A stretch of 64,000 nucleotides of DNA from Scandinavium manionii. GTDB lineage: Bacteria > Pseudomonadota > Gammaproteobacteria > Enterobacterales > Enterobacteriaceae. Made by a program: the position numbers and the translations under genes. Shown one piece after another: positions 49,887 through 59,617 of the stretch. A model generated the notes under the pieces. It was not told the origin of the DNA and did not search any database. It worked only from the letters and a program-made list of their open reading frames with translations. The DNA is taken from contig NZ_JALIGC010000035.1 of assembly GCF_024764775.1 (NCBI RefSeq), positions 248,001 to 312,000 of the forward strand, in the 5' to 3' direction. The first letter of the stretch is position 1. Each line of letters begins with the position of its first letter.

Positions 49887-50936
49887 TTAAGCCGGTTTCT
49901 TATTGAGGGTGTCTTTCAACTGCCCGATAAGTTCGCGGCGGAAATCGCCAAGCTTCGGCTTGTCGTTATCGATCCACGGCAGCGGACGGCACACTTCCAT
50001 CGCTTTAATGCCCAGACGCGCGGTCAGCAGGCCAGCGCCTATTCCCTGCGCCGCACGGGCGGAAAGACGCGCGGCCAAATCCTGCGACATCCAGTCCATA
50101 CCGACTTCGCGCACCAGTTCGCTGGCTCCAGCGAAGGCAATATTTAACAGCACCAGGCGGAACAGGCGCAAGCGGCTGTAATAACCTAATTCAATGCCAT
50201 ACAGCATGGCGATGCGGTTGATCAGGCGTAAGTTACGCCAGGCGATAAACGCCATATCCACCAGCGCCAGCGGGCTGACAGCAATCATCAGCGTTGATTC
50301 TGCCGCCGAGCGGCTGATTTCGCGCCGCGCCTGGGCGTCCAGTACCGGCTGCACGATATGGGAATACAACGTGACCACTTCCCGGTCGTTCTGCGTTTCG
50401 TGAATGGCCGCGTACCAACGCTGGAGTGCCGGGTGCGATTTGTCGATTCCGGCCTGCGCTGCAAGCTGTTCGCAGAACGCCCGCCCTTTGCCGGTGCCGT
50501 GACTGTGCAGCAGGTCACGCGCTTCATCACGCTCTTCCGCCCGCTGTCGCAAGCGCCACAGGCGCCGCCATTCGGTCACCACGGACCCCACGCCTGCACC
50601 AATAATCAACGCCCCTGCAGCATATCCACCGAGCGCCACCCAGTCCTGGGTTTGCCAGGCGTACATCGTCGACTGCACGCCCTGCGCCACCACGCTAATA
50701 CCGAAAATACCTAACCCTGCGGTCACCATCCGTCGCCACAGGCTGCGTTTCGGGCGCAGCGCCGCTTCGACCACGGCCTCGGCCTGCCCTTCGTCCTCTA
50801 ACGGATCGTCAATCACCGTCGGGGCAAAGTTGTCGGCCTGATTCTGTTCAAAGGTTTGAGCCCCACGCAGGTGCTCCGTTTTGTCCGCTTCCAGCGGCCC
50901 GGCGAAATCGATACGCGGTTTTAACGGTTCGCTCAT
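49887..50936 (-). CDS. ycjF: inner-membrane protein YcjF (UPF0283)
   Basis: A 349-residue membrane protein of unknown function, part of the phage-shock regulon with YcjX in E. coli. Its charged N-terminal part (about 1-70) is followed by two membrane helices, VTAGLGIFGISVVAQGVQSTMY and YAAGALIIGAGVGSVVTEWRRL, and a large soluble region with another hydrophobic stretch near residues 210-235 (TLMIAVSPLALVDMAFIAW). ATG at 50936 overlaps the ycjX stop by 4 bp, so the two genes are translationally coupled. Confidence 0.92.
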   Translation of the reverse strand: MSEPLKPRIDFAGPLEADKTEHLRGAQTFEQNQADNFAPTVIDDPLEDEGQAEAVVEAALRPKRSLWRRMVTAGLGIFGISVVAQGVQSTMYAWQTQDWVALGGYAAGALIIGAGVGSVVTEWRRLWRLRQRAEERDEARDLLHSHGTGKGRAFCEQLAAQAGIDKSHPALQRWYAAIHETQNDREVVTLYSHIVQPVLDAQARREISRSAAESTLMIAVSPLALVDMAFIAWRNLRLINRIAMLYGIELGYYSRLRLFRLVLLNIAFAGASELVREVGMDWMSQDLAARLSARAAQGIGAGLLTARLGIKAMEVCRPLPWIDNDKPKLGDFRRELIGQLKDTLNKKPA

Positions 50937-52330
50937 CGCAATTTATCTCCAATTAAAAACTCCAGGGCTGCATCAAGGCGAATGTGCGGCAGCGGTTTAT
51001 CGACGTCCATGGTCTGTGGGCGAAACGCCTCAAACTGGAAGCCCTGCTGTTCCCAGAACGCCTGCCCCGGCAAACGGGCGGGCACTTCGCCCGGATACAC
51101 CGTCAGCGGTTCGCCGTCGCTCAGGCGGTTACCGCGCAGCGCGGGAATTTTCTCGCCATTGACGTCAATCAGTCCGCTTTGCGTAGCCTGCACTGACGCG
51201 AGCCCCAGACAATCCATGCTGATACCTTCAAAGGCCGCGTTCTGCCACGCATCCTGAATCAGCTGTTGCAGCAGGGAAACCATGTTCGCATGCTGATCGA
51301 CGGTGACGTGGTCGGCTTTAGTTGCGGCAAACAGCAGTTTGTCGATGACCGGGGAAAACAGGCGGCGGAACAGCGTGCGCTGCCCATAATGGAAGCTTTG
51401 CATCAATTGCGTCAGCGCCAGACGCATGTCGTTGAACGCCTGCGGCCCGCTGTTCAGCGGCTGCAAACAATCGACCAGTACTATCTGGCGGTCAAAACGC
51501 AGGAAATGATTTTTATAGAAGTCTTTAACGACGTGTTCGCAGTAATAGTCAAAACGCGCCCGCAGCATCCCGGCGTTGGTATGTTTGTCAGCCTGCGCCA
51601 GTTTGGCCTCACCTGTGGCATCCACGTCCGGCCACGGGAAGAACTGTAAGGCCGGTGCGCCCGCCATTTCGCCCGGCAGCACAAAACGACCAGGCTGAAT
51701 GAAGTGCAAACCTTCCTGTTTGCAGGCGTGCAGGTAGTCGGTCCACGCCTGGCTGATTTCCGCCAGACGGTTTTCGTCTGCCGGTGCCAGCGGGTCTAGC
51801 CCTTCGCAAAGCTGACGCCAGCGGGCAGACCACTCAGCTCGCTGCCCGCTCAGCAGGCCGGTCATCTGTCGCGACCAGCTCAGGTAGTCCTGCGCCAGCA
51901 TCGGCAAATCCAGCAGCCATTCGCCCGGATAATCGACGATTTCCAGGTACAGCGTGGAGGTGTCTTTGAAGTGGCGAAGCAAGGAATCGTTAGAACGAAA
52001 ACGCAGGGCCAGGCGAATCTCGCTCACGCCACGCGTCGGTGTCGGCCACGTCGGTGGCGTGCCGTACAGCTGCGCCAGGCCTTCGTCGTAGGTAAAACGG
52101 GGGATCCCGTAGTCGCGCTGCGGCACGCGCTTCACGCCGAGCAACCGCTCCTCACGTACCGCACTCAGCAGCGGTAAACGCGCGCCTGCGTGCAGATTCA
52201 GCAGTTGATTCACCATCGCGGTGATAAACGCGGTTTTGCCGCTACGGCTAAGCCCGGTCACCGCCAGGCGCAGATGTCGGTCCACACCGCGATTGAGCAG
52301 CGCATTAAATTCGGTTTTGAGTCGCTTCAT
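50933..52330 (-). CDS. ycjX: P-loop GTPase-like protein YcjX
   Basis: DUF463 nucleotide-binding protein, 465 residues, co-induced with phage-shock proteins in E. coli; role unknown. The Walker A motif GLSRSGKT is at residues 26-33; other conserved segments are LYLEIVDYPGEWLLDLP (Walker B/switch region) and KADHV. I use the ATG at 52330, which starts MKRL as in E. coli and has GGGAT upstream; an ATG two codons earlier (52336) is possible. I saw no sigma-54 promoter (GG/GC elements) in the short gap before it, although one is known in E. coli. Confidence 0.92.
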   Translation of the reverse strand: MKRLKTEFNALLNRGVDRHLRLAVTGLSRSGKTAFITAMVNQLLNLHAGARLPLLSAVREERLLGVKRVPQRDYGIPRFTYDEGLAQLYGTPPTWPTPTRGVSEIRLALRFRSNDSLLRHFKDTSTLYLEIVDYPGEWLLDLPMLAQDYLSWSRQMTGLLSGQRAEWSARWRQLCEGLDPLAPADENRLAEISQAWTDYLHACKQEGLHFIQPGRFVLPGEMAGAPALQFFPWPDVDATGEAKLAQADKHTNAGMLRARFDYYCEHVVKDFYKNHFLRFDRQIVLVDCLQPLNSGPQAFNDMRLALTQLMQSFHYGQRTLFRRLFSPVIDKLLFAATKADHVTVDQHANMVSLLQQLIQDAWQNAAFEGISMDCLGLASVQATQSGLIDVNGEKIPALRGNRLSDGEPLTVYPGEVPARLPGQAFWEQQGFQFEAFRPQTMDVDKPLPHIRLDAALEFLIGDKLR

Positions 52331-52481
52331 CGCCATCCCGCTTTGTCCGATTCTTGCTTATCCTTCAGGATACATGACATGAGGTCCATGAAGATAATTA
52401 TCAACCGCACTTCGCTGTATTTCAGGCTTTTTCTCCAGTAAGATGCATCTGATTGACTCTACGATGGAGCTCGACAGGTGT

Positions 52482-53492
52482 ATGTCACCGACCATATATG
52501 ATATTGCCAGGGTTGCTGGTGTCTCAAAATCTACCGTCTCTCGCGTGCTGAATAATCAAACCAATATTTCGCCAGAGGCGCTGGAAAAAGTGCAGAAAGC
52601 GATTAAGGATCTTAATTATCAGCCGAATAAGCTTGCCCGGGCGCTAACGTCTTCTGGGTTTGACGCTATTATGGTCATTTCTACTCGCTCAACGAAAACC
52701 ACGGCAGGCAATCCTTTCTTTGCTGAAGTGCTTCACGCCATTACTTCCCGGGCGGAGGAAGAAGGCTTTGATGTGATATTACAAACATCACGTAGCACCG
52801 AAGATGACCTGCTTAAATGCGAAAGCAAAATTCGGCAAAAGATGATCAAAGGGATCATTATGCTGAGCTCCCCGGCCGATGAATCCTTTTTCTCGCGCGT
52901 CGATGCGTATCAAATTCCGGTGGTGGTGATTGGTAAAGTTGAAGGGGATTATCAGCACGTCTATTCCGTCGACACCGATAATTATCAGGACAGTATTGCA
53001 TTGACCCATGCACTTATTTCTCGTGGGCATAAAAATATCGCCTGCCTGCATGCCCCGCTGGATTATCACGTTTCCGTTGACCGCCTGGCGGGATATAAAG
53101 AGTGCCTCAGCCAGCACCATATTCCACTGCGTGAAGAATGGGTCATCGATAGCGGTTATACCCATGAAACCGCGCTGGTCGCGGCGAAGTCGTTGCTGGC
53201 AATGGAACCGCGTCCGGATGCCGTTTTCGCCACCGACAGCATGAAGCTGTTAAGCCTGTACCGGGCCGCATTTGAAGCAGGCATTCAAATACCGCAACAG
53301 CTTGCCGTGGTTGGCTACAGTAACGAAACGCTGTCGTTCATTTTGTCTCCCGCACCAGGCGGAATTGATGTGCCTACCTACGAGCTGGGTCTAAAAAGCT
53401 GCGATCAGCTTTTCAAATGCCTCGCCGGTAAACCAGGTCCACGACGGGTTATCGTTTCCACCCATATTTCGCTGACCGACTCACTGGCCTAA
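52482..53492 (+). CDS. ycjW: LacI-family regulator YcjW
   Basis: Sugar-responsive repressor that probably controls the ycj operon. The 336-residue product has the LacI helix-turn-helix and hinge at the very start (SPTIYDIARVAGVSKSTVSR, then NYQPNKLARAL) and a periplasmic-binding-protein-like effector domain (VISTRSTKTTAGNPFFAEV, IYSVDTDNYQD-like VYSVDTDNYQD, VFATDSMK). I choose the ATG at 52482 because the DNA-binding domain starts right there; upstream ATGs at 52443 and 52464 would add 13 or 6 residues. Divergent from ycjX and convergent with ompG. Confidence 0.9.
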   Translation: MSPTIYDIARVAGVSKSTVSRVLNNQTNISPEALEKVQKAIKDLNYQPNKLARALTSSGFDAIMVISTRSTKTTAGNPFFAEVLHAITSRAEEEGFDVILQTSRSTEDDLLKCESKIRQKMIKGIIMLSSPADESFFSRVDAYQIPVVVIGKVEGDYQHVYSVDTDNYQDSIALTHALISRGHKNIACLHAPLDYHVSVDRLAGYKECLSQHHIPLREEWVIDSGYTHETALVAAKSLLAMEPRPDAVFATDSMKLLSLYRAAFEAGIQIPQQLAVVGYSNETLSFILSPAPGGIDVPTYELGLKSCDQLFKCLAGKPGPRRVIVSTHISLTDSLA

Positions 53493-53523
53493 CGCCGGAG
53501 GTTTGCCCTCCGGCCACAGGGCG

Positions 53524-54435
53524 TTAAAACGCGTAGTTGATGCCGACACCCGCATAATGGAAGCGATCGTCGTCGCCCTCATCGTGGTGTTCCCACTCGT
53601 AGGCGTATTCAAGAGAAACCGAAACACCGTTATCGAAGTCGTGGGCGTATTGTAAGCCCAGCCGGTTGAAGTCATGGCCTTCGCGAGTCGGATCGTCCTG
53701 CCAGTCCCAGTTTGTCCAACGGTCAAGACCGAGACGGGTATACGGCGTCAGCGTGGTGGAACCAAAAGAGATGGGGAGATATGCACGAATTTCCTGGGTT
53801 GAAAACTCACCGTTGTTCCGGCTCTTATCAAGGTTAAACCCGCGCTCCAGATAATAATTCGTCAGCAACGAGACCGTCTCTGTCAGCTTCCATGTAAACC
53901 CGGTTTCGGTTTCTACCCGGCTATCGGAATACCCCGTTTGCTGAAGATCATTCACGAACTGATAAGCCGCCAGCCAACCGTTGAAATGCACGTCATCCGT
54001 CAGGCGTAAATTCCAGTCTGGCTGAAACTTATAACGCTGCATATTAGCGGTTCCCGCCTCTTTATTATGTTCATCTTTAAAGTGATAGCCATAATTACGA
54101 ATACCGCCAGTCAGACCGAGAGTAAAGTCATCGTTATCCAGCACCTGATAACGAATTTCCAGTTCAGGCCGATTAAAATAGGTCCCGCGCGTGCCGGAAC
54201 TGTAATCGACCGGGCCTTCCTGATACATCGCTAGCGATATTTTCCATGGTCCTGTTGAGGCATTAAACCATACCGACGGCTCGTATAACCCGTCCATATC
54301 ATCGGCTTGCCCTTCAATGTTCTCGATTTCATACATCGCGCCAATATTAAATTTCCAGCCATCATTATTTTCTGCATAAGCTGTGAGAGTACACGCACCC
54401 AATAGCAGTGCTGCACACCGAGGTAGTGTGTTCAT
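53524..54435 (-). CDS. ompG: monomeric outer-membrane porin OmpG
   Basis: Fourteen-stranded monomeric porin for mono- and oligosaccharides, here probably the entry port for the sugar handled by the ycj genes. The 303-residue precursor has a signal peptide (to about residue 21, LTAYAENN) and characteristic stretches FNIGAMYEIENIEG, YYLERGFNLDKSRNNGEFST, LGLDRWTNWDWQDD and the C-terminal Phe of GVGINYAF. ATG at 54435 lies eight bases after AGGA. Minus strand, 72 bp downstream of ycjV and likely the last gene of the ycj operon. Confidence 0.93.
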   Translation of the reverse strand: MNTLPRCAALLLGACTLTAYAENNDGWKFNIGAMYEIENIEGQADDMDGLYEPSVWFNASTGPWKISLAMYQEGPVDYSSGTRGTYFNRPELEIRYQVLDNDDFTLGLTGGIRNYGYHFKDEHNKEAGTANMQRYKFQPDWNLRLTDDVHFNGWLAAYQFVNDLQQTGYSDSRVETETGFTWKLTETVSLLTNYYLERGFNLDKSRNNGEFSTQEIRAYLPISFGSTTLTPYTRLGLDRWTNWDWQDDPTREGHDFNRLGLQYAHDFDNGVSVSLEYAYEWEHHDEGDDDRFHYAGVGINYAF

Positions 54436-54470
54436 AATATTCATCCTGAAAATTAACAACGTAGAGATAA

Positions 54471-54492
54471 TGGGAGGAATGACATCCTCCCA
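54471..54492. repeat. inverted repeat between ycjV and ompG
   Basis: TGGGAGGA (54471-54478) pairs with TCCTCCCA (54485-54492) around ATGACA in the 72-bp gap. It could be an attenuating hairpin that sets the ompG to ycjV expression ratio or an operator; it lacks a good T-tract in the operon direction. Confidence 0.55.
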
Positions 54493-54507
54493 GGTTTTTA
54501 ATTTCTG

Positions 54508-55593
54508 TTATTCGCGGATGGCTCGCTCACTTTCAATATCAAAGAAATGACTTTTCGCCATATCGAATGACAACATAATATTATCGCCTGCGAAATAATC
54601 ATTGGTCGACGGCGCGCGAACCACCAGTTCATGCCCACCAATGGTGATATACAACATAAATTCCGCGCCGGTTAATTCCGCCACGCTAATCCGCGCCTCT
54701 ACCGGGATAGTCGACTCCGCGCCGGTGACGATATCTTCCGGGCGAATGCCCAACACAATCGCTTTACGCTGATAGCCCGCCGCGTTGAGCACCGCCATCT
54801 TGTCCGGAGGGATCGGCAAGCGCAGGGTTTCGGTGACAAAATCATTCCCGTCGATGGCGCCGCGGATAAAATTCATCGCCGGAGAGCCAATAAACCCGGC
54901 GACAAACATGTTTGCGGGCTGGTTGTAGACCTGCTTCGGCGCCCCAACCTGCTGCACGATACCGTCTTTCATAATCACTATCCGTGTCGCCATGGTCATG
55001 GCTTCGGTCTGATCGTGCGTGACGTAAATCATGGTGGTGTTGAGTTTTTGATGCAGCTTGCAGATTTCAGCTCGCATCTGTACGCGCAGCTTGGCATCGA
55101 GGTTCGACAGCGGTTCATCCATCAAAAACACCCCCGCTTCACGCACAATTGCCCGCCCGAGCGCCACGCGCTGGCGCTGACCGCCGGACAACGCGCTCGG
55201 TTTGCGCTTCAGATACTCACGCAAACCCAAGATCTGGGCCGCCCAGCTGACACGTTCTTCAATGACCTCCGGCGCAATTTTTTGCATCTTGAGACCAAAG
55301 GCCATGTTGTCGTACACCGTCATGTGCGGATAGAGCGCGTAATTCTGGAAAACCATCGCGATATTGCGTGACTTCGCCGGAACATCGTTCATGCGTACGC
55401 CGTCGATCATTAACTCGCCATGGCTGATCGCCTCCAGCCCGGCAATCATTCTCAGGGTGGTTGATTTACCGCAGCCGGACGGCCCGACCAGAACGATGAA
55501 CTCTTTGTCTTCAATGTCGAGATTGAAATCCTTCACCACGTGCACGTGGTTGTCATAAATTTTCTGAATATGTTGCAGTGATAATTGAGCCAT
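54508..55593 (-). CDS. ycjV: sugar ABC transporter ATPase YcjV
   Basis: ATP-binding subunit (MalK/UgpC type) that powers the YcjNOP sugar importer. The 361-residue chain is complete: Walker A GPSGCGKST, Q-loop VFQNYALYPHM, signature LSGGQRQRVALGRA, Walker B VFLMDEPLSNLD, the switch His in YVTHDQTEAM, and a C-terminal TOBE-type regulatory domain (about 240-361). In E. coli K-12 this gene is, as I recall, disrupted; here it looks fully functional. Four bases separate it from ycjU. Confidence 0.93.
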   Translation of the reverse strand: MAQLSLQHIQKIYDNHVHVVKDFNLDIEDKEFIVLVGPSGCGKSTTLRMIAGLEAISHGELMIDGVRMNDVPAKSRNIAMVFQNYALYPHMTVYDNMAFGLKMQKIAPEVIEERVSWAAQILGLREYLKRKPSALSGGQRQRVALGRAIVREAGVFLMDEPLSNLDAKLRVQMRAEICKLHQKLNTTMIYVTHDQTEAMTMATRIVIMKDGIVQQVGAPKQVYNQPANMFVAGFIGSPAMNFIRGAIDGNDFVTETLRLPIPPDKMAVLNAAGYQRKAIVLGIRPEDIVTGAESTIPVEARISVAELTGAEFMLYITIGGHELVVRAPSTNDYFAGDNIMLSFDMAKSHFFDIESERAIRE

Positions 55594-55597
55594 GGGT

Positions 55598-56284
55598 TTA
55601 TTCCTTTACAGGTGCAGAGGCTGGATGGAGGCGTTGCCAGTACGCATCCAACCGATGCCAGTTCAGTTCCCGTGTGGACGGTAATAACAGCCCCGCCCCC
55701 ATCAAATCTTCGCCAATCCCGATTGATGCCATGCCGCTGGCGTTAATCGCCTGGATCCCGGCCAGGGAATCCTCTATCCCGATAGCGTGGCGCGCTGCCA
55801 CACCTAATCCCCGGCAGGCCAGCAGGAAAATTTCCGGGTCGGGTTTGGAATGCACGATACGCGAGGCATCTGCGCAATAGTCAAAGAGATGCGAAATTCC
55901 CAGCGCATTCAGAATAACCGGAGCATTGAGCGACACCGAGGCCAGCCCGATGCGTATTCCTCTGCCACGTAGCGCCTGCAAAAGCGCAGTAATGCCTGGC
56001 AAAATCGACTCAGGGGTGAGCGACGCCAGCGTGGCGACGTAACGGTTGTTTTTACGCGCGCACAGCTCCTCGCAATCGGCGGGGGAAAAGTGCGCCGCTT
56101 TACCGCCGTGTTGCAAAATACGCTGCAACGACGCCATTCGGCTGATGCCCTTCAGCTGCTCGTTGAATGTTTCGTCAATGCTGATCCCAATTTCCTGCGC
56201 CACATCGCGCCAGGCGACGTAATGCAGATGCGCCGTGTCGGTCACGACCCCATCAAGATCGAAGATAACGGCATCCAGTTTCAT
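55598..56284 (-). CDS. ycjU: beta-phosphoglucomutase
   Basis: HAD-superfamily mutase that converts beta-glucose 1-phosphate to glucose 6-phosphate, using the product of the YcjT phosphorylase. The 228-residue protein has the nucleophile motif FDLDGVVTDTAHLHY (Asp9 and general acid/base Asp11), cap-domain segment RMASLQRIL, and later motifs GLASVSLNA, SKPDPEIFLLA and GIEDSLAGIQAI. Slightly longer than the E. coli protein (219). Its ATG overlaps the ycjT stop by 4 bp. Confidence 0.93.
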   Translation of the reverse strand: MKLDAVIFDLDGVVTDTAHLHYVAWRDVAQEIGISIDETFNEQLKGISRMASLQRILQHGGKAAHFSPADCEELCARKNNRYVATLASLTPESILPGITALLQALRGRGIRIGLASVSLNAPVILNALGISHLFDYCADASRIVHSKPDPEIFLLACRGLGVAARHAIGIEDSLAGIQAINASGMASIGIGEDLMGAGLLLPSTRELNWHRLDAYWQRLHPASAPVKE

Positions 56285-58554
56285 CCGGCCTTCTCCATGG
56301 TAGCGGTCCCAACTTGAGTGCTAAAAAAATCAGACTGCTGATAGCGCTGCTGCCCATTCAGGCAAATTTCGCGGCCCCACAGCCAAAGATGAATTTCTGC
56401 GCTGGTGTTCAGGGTGACCGCTTCCGGCGTGATATCCAGGGTCAGGCTCGCGCCCTGCCAGCGAACCGGCACGCATAACCGCTGCCATTGCGCCGGGAGT
56501 GCCGGGGCCAGATGCAGTTCGCCATTGCAAATACTTAGCCCGCCAAAGCCTTGAACGGCCCCCAGCCAGATAGCCCCCGTCGCGGCGGCATGAATCCCGT
56601 CGTCGCTGCTGTGCGGCTCGTCGCCCAAATCGATTTCCGTCCCGTCTCGCCACTGGCGATATCCTTCCTCTACGCGGCCGCAGCGCGCGCTGACGATGCC
56701 GTGAATGGCTTTACTGAGCGAGGAATCGTGGATGGTTCGTGGCTCGTAGTACGCCAGATTCGCCAGGCATTCGGCATCAGAAAAACGATCCGGTAGCATG
56801 TAATTCAACATCACCACATCGGCCTGTTTAAGGATTTGCATCTCGTTGACTTCCGCCCGCGAGTAGTCGAGCAAAATGGTCTGCTTCCCGGCGTGGGCTT
56901 TATATTTGCTGAGATTAATGGTTGGCTTTTGCATGAACGTGTCGTCCTGCGCCAGCACGCCCTGTGCATCAGCGTCAGGTAGCCACAGACGTTGCAGAAA
57001 ATCGGCGGCTCTGGCGGAAAACACAGGCTGAAGTTTGCCAAACTGCGGTACCAAATGCAGCGCCTGTGACACGTTGTGCCAGGCCATATAGTTGGTGAAA
57101 GCGTTGTTATTGACGTGCTCGGTGTATTCATCCGGACCGATAACATCGTGCAACTCCAGCCGCCCGTTGGCCTCCACCGCTCTGCTCATCCAGAACATCG
57201 CCGTTTCGGTCAATAAGCTGACCCCTTCGGTGCGCATGAACGCCTCATCATGGGTCGCGTGCCAGTAGTTCACCACCGCCCAGGCGATATCCGCGACCAG
57301 GTGATGTTCCGCCTGCGCGGAGGCGATTTTCTGCCGCAGGCCGGTGCGGATATTGATGGCGGCAAATTCCGGCGTTTCTTCCTCGCCGCTGCGCGCGCTC
57401 TCCCACGGGAACAGCGCCCCATGCCAGCCATTGCGTCGGGCTTTTTCCCGGGCGCCGGGCAGATTCAGGTAACGGTAGCGCAATAACGACCGCGCAGTAG
57501 ATGGCTCGGTCAGCAGATGATAAGGGAGTAAAAAGACTTCGGTATCCCAGAACACATGCCCTTTGTAGCCTTCCCCCGTCAGCCCTTTGGCCGCAATACT
57601 GCTGCGGTCGTCATGCAGTGGCGTCATGGCCGCCAGATGATAATGGGCAAAATCGAGGGCGACCTGATCGGCCGCGATGCCGGAGTCTACGATAACCCGA
57701 CGCGCCTGCCAGCCTTTCAGCCACTCCGCTCGCGAAGCGGCCAGTAGCGCGTCGTAGCCCTGCGCAGTACACGACTGCAAATCATTCAGACAGTGTCGGC
57801 TAAAGCTCTCCAGCGATAAGATTTCACGCCCGCGCTGCACTATCCAGCTGATTTTCTCGAGCGTGACGCTCTCGCCCGCCTTCAGGCACAGCGTACTGTT
57901 TTGCATCAGGCGGCGATTCTTCGCCGCAAAGCAGCTTTCCGCGTCTTTGGTCAACTGAATGCTACTGGTGATCACCACTTCAGCATCCGCCGACTGTGTC
58001 GCCCACGCGCCCTGCAACACCTGCTGACCAAAGACCCGCAGCGAAAGCTCATCCAGATGCTGACGACCACTGTTGGTTTGCGTCCCATCAATGCCGGTGG
58101 AAAATTCGAGGTTTACCTCTTTGTCCAGCGCGGTCACGGTGAATTGCATCGCCAACAGCGGCAACTCTGCCATTGAGGTGAAACGGCGGCTGGCAATGCG
58201 CACACGTGCGCCCGATGGAGAGCGCCAGATTAAATCCCTCCGCAGTTCGCCGTCGCTGAAATCCAGCTCGCGGTTCCAGCTTTCGGTCTCGCCGCTCAGT
58301 AGCGTAAAGGGTGCCCCGTTCACCTCAAGCTGAATGCCGACCACGTCAGGCAGATTAATCAGTTCATTCGTTTCGCCACGTCCGGCACAGTGATACAGCC
58401 CGGCGAGATACAGGCCGCGCACCTGCTGGGTGTAGTCCTCTTCATGGCTTGCGCGCACGCCCATATAACCGTTCGCGCAGGTCATCAGCGATGCGTATTT
58501 ATTCAGGCTGTGCGGGCTGAAAGCCGGATCATTCAACGTAGAAATATTCAGCAT
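56281..58554 (-). CDS. ycjT: kojibiose phosphorylase (GH65)
   Basis: Cytoplasmic enzyme that phosphorolyses kojibiose (alpha-1,2-diglucose) to glucose and beta-glucose 1-phosphate. The 757-residue chain has the GH65 layout: N-terminal beta-sandwich, (alpha/alpha)6 barrel with GEGYKGHVFWDTEVFLLPYH and catalytic Glu in IGPDEYTEHVNNN, phosphate-binding THDEA/LSKAIHG region, and a small C-terminal domain. I prefer the ATG at 58554, preceded by GGGTGAC; an ATG four codons earlier lies inside ycjS. It overlaps ycjS by 7 bp. Confidence 0.92.
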   Translation of the reverse strand: MLNISTLNDPAFSPHSLNKYASLMTCANGYMGVRASHEEDYTQQVRGLYLAGLYHCAGRGETNELINLPDVVGIQLEVNGAPFTLLSGETESWNRELDFSDGELRRDLIWRSPSGARVRIASRRFTSMAELPLLAMQFTVTALDKEVNLEFSTGIDGTQTNSGRQHLDELSLRVFGQQVLQGAWATQSADAEVVITSSIQLTKDAESCFAAKNRRLMQNSTLCLKAGESVTLEKISWIVQRGREILSLESFSRHCLNDLQSCTAQGYDALLAASRAEWLKGWQARRVIVDSGIAADQVALDFAHYHLAAMTPLHDDRSSIAAKGLTGEGYKGHVFWDTEVFLLPYHLLTEPSTARSLLRYRYLNLPGAREKARRNGWHGALFPWESARSGEEETPEFAAINIRTGLRQKIASAQAEHHLVADIAWAVVNYWHATHDEAFMRTEGVSLLTETAMFWMSRAVEANGRLELHDVIGPDEYTEHVNNNAFTNYMAWHNVSQALHLVPQFGKLQPVFSARAADFLQRLWLPDADAQGVLAQDDTFMQKPTINLSKYKAHAGKQTILLDYSRAEVNEMQILKQADVVMLNYMLPDRFSDAECLANLAYYEPRTIHDSSLSKAIHGIVSARCGRVEEGYRQWRDGTEIDLGDEPHSSDDGIHAAATGAIWLGAVQGFGGLSICNGELHLAPALPAQWQRLCVPVRWQGASLTLDITPEAVTLNTSAEIHLWLWGREICLNGQQRYQQSDFFSTQVGTATMEKAG

Positions 58555-59606
58555 ATTGTCACCCATTTGCCTTTTTCCGCAGACTCATACAACGCCGCGA
58601 CCAGTTGCTGAATAATGAAGCCCTGTTCACCGTCGGCAATCGTGACCGGCTCGCCCTGCACATGGCGTACGAACGCATCCATACTGCGAAAATGGCGATT
58701 GTCGTCGGCCTGATCGCGCTGGTATAGCGTGTTCAGTTCGCCATTCACATCGTTATAAACATGCGCCGGGAACAGCGTGGCACCGGCTTTATCCCCGCAA
58801 AAGGTGACGTTCATCCGTGACTGCTCGGTGATGTTAAGCACAAAGGAAGTCTCGATCCGCAGCAGGCCACCATTTTCAAACTCAATGGTACCAAACAGAG
58901 CATCTTCAACGGTGTACTGCGTCGGGTCCCATTCGCCAAACTGACCGCTGCTTTTCACGGTGCCGAGCTTCTCGAAGCTGTGGGCCATGACGCGTCGCAC
59001 CGCGGGAAAACCCAGCACATACATTGCGGCGTCCAGCATATGAATGCCGATATCGATCAACGGCCCACCGCCCTGCATGGCTTTATTGGTAAATACACCC
59101 CAGCCTGGAACGCCGCTGCGTCGCAAGGCGGTGGCGGTGGTGAAATACACTTCGCCCAATGCCCCTACCTGCACTTGCTCGCGTAAAAGCTGGGCGTCGA
59201 GGGAGAAGCGATGATGGAAATCATACGCCAGCACTTTGCCCTGTTGACGCGCCATAGCGCGCATCTGGTTAGCCTGCTGCGGCGTCATAGCCGGAGGCTT
59301 TTCACACATCACGTGACAGCCCGCTTCCAGAGCGGCTAAAACATGCTCAAAATGAAAACGGTTAGGCGAGCAGACGCTCACAACGTCAGGCTGTACTTCC
59401 TGCAACATCAGGCGTACGTCGTCATAGCTGCCTGCAATCTCAAATTTCGCCGCAAACGCCTGCGCTTGTTCCAGGCGGCTATCACAGACAGCCACCATCT
59501 GGAGGTCACACCGCGTGGCGTAGTATGTAGCATGGACTTTGTCCGCCACCTGCCCCGCGCCGATGATGGCGACGCGCAACGGGACGACAGCTGTAGCATT
59601 GTTCAC
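58548..59606 (-). CDS. ycjS: glucoside 3-dehydrogenase YcjS (Gfo/Idh/MocA family)
   Basis: NAD-dependent oxidoreductase shown in E. coli to interconvert D-glucosides and 3-keto-glucosides. The 352-residue product has the Rossmann motif IIGAGQVADKVHA, the family signature CEKPPAMTPQQA with catalytic Lys, and DIGIHMLDAAMYV. A GTG start at 59606 is chosen because GAGGA lies six bases upstream; no ATG fits. It begins 11 bases after the ycjR stop. Confidence 0.9.
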   Translation of the reverse strand: MNNATAVVPLRVAIIGAGQVADKVHATYYATRCDLQMVAVCDSRLEQAQAFAAKFEIAGSYDDVRLMLQEVQPDVVSVCSPNRFHFEHVLAALEAGCHVMCEKPPAMTPQQANQMRAMARQQGKVLAYDFHHRFSLDAQLLREQVQVGALGEVYFTTATALRRSGVPGWGVFTNKAMQGGGPLIDIGIHMLDAAMYVLGFPAVRRVMAHSFEKLGTVKSSGQFGEWDPTQYTVEDALFGTIEFENGGLLRIETSFVLNITEQSRMNVTFCGDKAGATLFPAHVYNDVNGELNTLYQRDQADDNRHFRSMDAFVRHVQGEPVTIADGEQGFIIQQLVAALYESAEKGKWVTIC

Positions 59607-59617
59607 GCGATGTCCTC

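Noticed and set aside
52337..52442. sigma-54 promoter expected before ycjX
   Set aside because: No convincing GG-N10-GC pair was seen in the gap; the E. coli regulation cannot be asserted from this sequence.
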